From positions 310,001 to 374,000 of the forward strand of contig MAAQ01000014.1 of assembly GCA_002162685.1 (NCBI GenBank): 64,000 nt of DNA, written 5' to 3'. The notes under the pieces were generated by a model that was given only the letters and a program-made list of their open reading frames with translations, was not told the DNA's origin and searched no databases. Each line of letters starts with the position of its first letter. Positions within the stretch are counted from its first letter, which is position 1. This DNA is from Flavobacteriales bacterium 33_180_T64 (GTDB lineage: Bacteria; Bacteroidota; Bacteroidia; Flavobacteriales; Flavobacteriaceae). The translations under genes were made by a program, and so were the position numbers. Below, in pieces: positions 60,685 to 64,000 of this stretch.

Positions 60685-62967
60685 CTAGGATTTATGTACC
60701 TTACTGTAATATACTTTTAATACCTCTTCTATAGTCTCGACTACTTTTTTAGCATCTTTTTTTGTAAAAATCATGGCTGGTTTTGTTTTAATTACATTAT
60801 CAAATGGGCCATCGGTACTAATAAGTATATTTCGATGTCTAAGTTCATTTTTGATATGATTTGCTAACTCAGTATTTGGCTCTGTGTGATTTTCTTTAAC
60901 TATCTCTATTCCTAAAAACAAACCAGAGCCTCTTACATCACCAATGCAATTGTATTTATTCTGTAATTCTAAAAAAAGAGTTTTATAAAAATCACCTACC
61001 ATTTTTGCATTTTCTTGTAATTTCTCATCTTCAATAACATCTAAAACAGCACTTGCAATGGCACATGATACTGGATTTCCTCCAAAAGAACTAAAAAACT
61101 CGACTCCTTGGCTAAATGATTTTGCAATTTCATCTGTACAAATTACTGCTCCCATTGGATGACCATTTGCCATTGGCTTACCTATAATAACTATATCTGG
61201 CACTACATCGTGAGCTTCAAAGCCCCAGAAATAATCTCCCAGACGGCCAAAGCCTGTTTGTACTTCATCACTAATGCAAATACCTCCCTGTTTTCGTATT
61301 GCTGGATATATTTCTTTTAAATAGCCACTAGCTAAAGGGACTTGTCCTGCACACCCTACAATAGGTTCACTAATAAATGCTGCAATAGGCATATTAGAAT
61401 TATCAATTTGCTCGATAGTTTCTTCTGCATATTTTCTCCCAGGATTGTTATCTTTAGTAGTGTATTTACCTCTATAAGTATCAGGAATTTGGGTTTTGAT
61501 AATATAGTTTTTTTGCCCCTGACCTTTTGGATTATTGAATTTATAATCACTAATATCTGTCGCAGTTTGAGTATGCCCATGATAGCCATGTTCCATCACC
61601 ATTAACTTTTCATGGTCAGTATGTATTTTGGCAATTCGTATTGCTAAGTCACTAGCTGCGCTACCAGAATTCACAAAATACACTTTGCTAAGCGTCTCTG
61701 GGAATTTTGACAATAATTTTTCGGCATAATCAGCTATTTGGTCATAAAGATATCGCGTATTAGTATTTAATTTTGCCATTTGCCGTTGTCCTACTTCAAC
61801 TACTTTTGGATGAGCGTGTCCAACATGTGGAATATTATTATAGGCATCCAAATACGAATTGCCAAAAGCATCATACATATATTGGAAAGCTGAACGCACC
61901 ATATAAATTGGTTTGTCATAACTTAAGGATACTATTGGACTAATATATTGCTGTCTTTTTTTTGTAACGTCTTCTATGAATTTTGGTTCTTTAACACTAA
62001 GTCCAATAGCTGCTCTAAATTGATTTTCGGCTTTTATTGGGTTAATAGTTAGCCAATAGTTAAGCATTTTCCAAGCCAATTTTTCGCTTGATGACGCATA
62101 ACTGTTTTTTGGATCTATTTTTTTTGAATGGGCAGAATTGCACACACTTATTACTAACCGAATAGCTATTAAATAGTACAATACTTTTAGTTCATTTTCT
62201 TTAATTGGTAATTTACTGTTATACGCTTTTATTAATATTGAAGCCCATTCTATAGGGTTTTCTTTATCATAACACGCATAAGTTATAGCAATAGCAAGTT
62301 CATTAATAAGCGGTGAATAAGCTAAATCACCAAAATCAATTAAACCAGAAATTTTTCCATTCTTAATTAAAACATTCCATTCATTTGCATCGTTGTGAAT
62401 TATTTGTTTTCTTAATTGAGGAAGCATTGGTCTAACAATTTCTTCAAATTGTTGTAAAAAGTAAATTGCAATGGTTCTATCTTTGAGATTAGCTATATCA
62501 TTGAGGTATTTTTTATTCAAATCTGCATATTGAATATCCCATTCCCATTGGCGAGACATAATCGTGTATGACTTAAAATTTTGAAGCTTTAAATCTGTTT
62601 CGGCTAGAAATACACCAAATGATTGGAATACTGTTTTAGTATGTTTTATGTCTCCTAAAAAATCGCCTTCAAGAAAAGTGAGCATCCTACAAATACACTT
62701 TTCACCATCTATATCAATAATTTTAAGATAAGATTTATCTATAAATTGAACAGGTTCTGGGTATTTACCCTTATCTGTTTTTTGTAGAAATAAAAGTGTT
62801 TTGTTTTCAGATTTGATTAAATCTATTAGTTCTTCATCAAACTTATATGTTTTAAATATATATTTATTTCTATCTGTTTTAATAAGATAATTGGCATTAT
62901 CGTAGCCATCTAATTTTTTTATTTCGAGGACTTGAAAGCCAAATTCTGCTTGTAATAGTTTGTTCAT
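60685..62967 (-). CDS. Fused APH-like kinase and class-III aminotransferase (phospho-lyase type)
   Basis: The protein has 760 residues. The N-terminal APH domain covers about 1-320, with the catalytic loop H191-N-D193-A-N in [10 protein letters not shown] and the metal site D211 in IDFGD. The C-terminal PLP-dependent class-III aminotransferase domain covers about 340-755, with [13 protein letters not shown] and the PLP Lys at K597 in [11 protein letters not shown]. Fused kinase plus aminotransferase-fold proteins are related to hydroxylysine kinase and phosphohydroxylysine or phosphoethanolamine phospho-lyase. Kinase then phospho-lyase on one substrate is therefore plausible. The substrate is not shown. 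Confidence 0.9.
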   Translation of the reverse strand: MNKLLQAEFGFQVLEIKKLDGYDNANYLIKTDRNKYIFKTYKFDEELIDLIKSENKTLLFLQKTDKGKYPEPVQFIDKSYLKIIDIDGEKCICRMLTFLEGDFLGDIKHTKTVFQSFGVFLAETDLKLQNFKSYTIMSRQWEWDIQYADLNKKYLNDIANLKDRTIAIYFLQQFEEIVRPMLPQLRKQIIHNDANEWNVLIKNGKISGLIDFGDLAYSPLINELAIAITYACYDKENPIEWASILIKAYNSKLPIKENELKVLYYLIAIRLVISVCNSAHSKKIDPKNSYASSSEKLAWKMLNYWLTINPIKAENQFRAAIGLSVKEPKFIEDVTKKRQQYISPIVSLSYDKPIYMVRSAFQYMYDAFGNSYLDAYNNIPHVGHAHPKVVEVGQRQMAKLNTNTRYLYDQIADYAEKLLSKFPETLSKVYFVNSGSAASDLAIRIAKIHTDHEKLMVMEHGYHGHTQTATDISDYKFNNPKGQGQKNYIIKTQIPDTYRGKYTTKDNNPGRKYAEETIEQIDNSNMPIAAFISEPIVGCAGQVPLASGYLKEIYPAIRKQGGICISDEVQTGFGRLGDYFWGFEAHDVVPDIVIIGKPMANGHPMGAVICTDEIAKSFSQGVEFFSSFGGNPVSCAIASAVLDVIEDEKLQENAKMVGDFYKTLFLELQNKYNCIGDVRGSGLFLGIEIVKENHTEPNTELANHIKNELRHRNILISTDGPFDNVIKTKPAMIFTKKDAKKVVETIEEVLKVYYSKVHKS

Positions 62968-63136
62968 TTCTAAATGTATTACAACGTGATTATTTAGGGA
63001 TTGTTAGGTTGGCACTAAGATAGAGAAAAGGACACAGATTAGACAGCTAGGATTTTATAAGATAAAAATTAGATGCAATAAACTACACAGGTTATTATGC
63101 CTGTAAATCGCTAAATATCAATTAATTATAATAAGG

Positions 63137-63952
63137 TTAAAAATACTTAGTCCTAAAACCCATTGGCGTGAACCCTGTTTTTGATTTGAAATTTTTTGAA
63201 AAATAGGCATAATCTGAAAATTCAAGCATATTTGCAATACTAGCTAAATTATTGTCTGAATGAACAATTAATCGTTTTGCTTCTAATAGTATTCTTTCAG
63301 AGATTAACTGACTCGTAGTTTTGTTTATCGTGTTTTTAACAACTCTATTAAGATGCTTCGTTGTTATGTTTAGTTGATTGGCATAAAACCGCGGTAATTT
63401 TTCAGTATAAAAGTGTTTGTTTATTAATTTCTCTAAATTATCAAGTATTTTAAAATAGCTTGGAGAAACAATCTTTTCTAAAGTTATATCAGCAGTATAT
63501 ACTCGTGTTAAATCGATATAGATGCTATTTATTAGGTTAATTATTTTTAATTCCCTTAAAAGATTGTTTTGTAGGTATTCTATATAGACTTCTTGAAATT
63601 TTAGTTTCAATTCGTTTATTTTTTTTTCAGATAATTCTAATAAAGGTGGGTTTTGATAAGAGTAAAAAAATGGAAACGAGTTGAGTTTATGATCTAAAAA
63701 TTTTAACTCATAAATTTCTTGAGAATGAAAAAAGATAAATCCTTCAGGTTTTGTGTCAAATTTCCAAAAATGTGTTTGTCCAGGTTTTAAAAAGAAAACG
63801 CTTCCAGAATTTATAGTATAAGAATTAAAATCAATTTCATGTACTCCAGTACCTTCTGTAAATAGAACACATAAGTAGAAATCATGGCTATGCGGTTTGT
63901 TAAGTAAATTCTTATTCAATTGAATATGATTTGAAAAAGAATTTATATACAA
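63137..63952 (-). CDS. AraC-family transcriptional regulator
   Basis: The protein has 271 residues. The N-terminal cupin sensor covers about 10-110 (GTGVHEIDFNSYTINSGSVFFLKPGQTHFW, of which GSVFFLKPGQTHFW is diagnostic). The C-terminal double HTH covers about 170-270 (NQLNITTKHLNRVVKNTI, ANMLEFSDYAYFSKNFKSKTG). It lies upstream of the kinase-aminotransferase gene on the same strand and is likely its regulator. Confidence 0.92.
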   Translation of the reverse strand: MYINSFSNHIQLNKNLLNKPHSHDFYLCVLFTEGTGVHEIDFNSYTINSGSVFFLKPGQTHFWKFDTKPEGFIFFHSQEIYELKFLDHKLNSFPFFYSYQNPPLLELSEKKINELKLKFQEVYIEYLQNNLLRELKIINLINSIYIDLTRVYTADITLEKIVSPSYFKILDNLEKLINKHFYTEKLPRFYANQLNITTKHLNRVVKNTINKTTSQLISERILLEAKRLIVHSDNNLASIANMLEFSDYAYFSKNFKSKTGFTPMGFRTKYF

Positions 63953-64000
63953 ATCATTTAATGGCTTTGATTCCTGAAATTGATTAATATTTAAAACTGG

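Noticed and set aside
1-64000. CRISPR array, insertion sequence, prophage or rRNA/tRNA genes
   Set aside because: No direct-repeat spacer array, transposase, integrase or structural RNA pattern was found on either strand.

Overview
The window is chromosomal DNA from a low-GC member of the Bacteroidota, almost certainly a marine-type Flavobacteriaceae. The evidence is the AT-rich sequence, promoters that fit the Bacteroidota -7 box TAnnTTTG, the near absence of Shine-Dalgarno sequences, and typical family content: DUF4270, DUF4907 and DUF6268 proteins, SusC-type carboxypeptidase-like and plug domains, a fused E1 alpha/beta dehydrogenase, a Smr-less MutS2, LytTR two-component proteins, and many lipoproteins with a short lipobox. 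The genus cannot be named from the sequence alone. I see no rRNA, tRNA, CRISPR array, insertion sequence or prophage.

Layout. 0-11.7 kb holds housekeeping and metabolic genes: an XRE regulator facing an M14 carboxypeptidase, Lrp, DinB, a beta-barrel protein, a D-lactate/glycolate-type flavo-iron-sulfur oxidase, aroC, a dicarboxylate symporter, a sulfurtransferase and an RDD membrane protein. 11.7-18.8 kb holds a structured intergenic element, a MuiA-like protein with an inserted TonB plug, a DCC protein, mutS2, a JmjC-like oxygenase and ung. 19-23 kb is a compact five-gene minus-strand operon (Fe/2OG oxygenase, SUI1, DUF1835, nucleoside phosphorylase, substrate-binding protein). 23-29.6 kb holds the E1 fusion, small envelope proteins, ExbD, a cluster of micropeptide genes and a DEAD/DEAH helicase. 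29.6-36.5 kb holds outer-membrane and lipoprotein genes, including a DUF6268-Kelch-DUF4907-LytS/LytTR cluster. 36.6-43.5 kb holds a cold-shock protein, an RluE-like enzyme, topB, an AlkC-like protein and a LysE exporter.

43.5-64 kb is more accessory. Intergenic spaces are longer and most genes are on the minus strand. It contains a sulfotransferase, an HTH-2TM regulator, an MBL lipoprotein, an ECF sigma factor operon with an M23 peptidase, a CPBP protease, three Crp/Fnr-type regulators beside small redox or stress proteins (PNPOx-like, SnoaL-like, DoxX, DJ-1), a methyltransferase, an S41 protease, an APH-aminotransferase fusion and an AraC regulator.

The most interesting signals are outside ordinary genes. 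(1) Three micropeptide genes lie at 26.8-27.1 kb. Two are 28-residue paralogues that share MRTL at the start, SIET in the middle and KRR(F/Y)R at the end, with several synonymous differences, and the group has its own terminator. (2) A dispersed element of about 65 bp occurs four times (41.1, 52.1, 57.3 and 60.0 kb), with a weaker fifth copy at 47.5 kb. Four of the five lie 48-67 bp before a minus-strand start codon. (3) Exactly periodic operator-like arrays occur: five 11-bp units before the HTH-2TM gene and three 21-bp units before the MuiA-plug gene. (4) A possible 142-bp branched RNA or terminator element lies at 11.73-11.87 kb. (5) A MuiA/DUF4139 protein carries a complete SusC-like N-terminal module and plug but no barrel.
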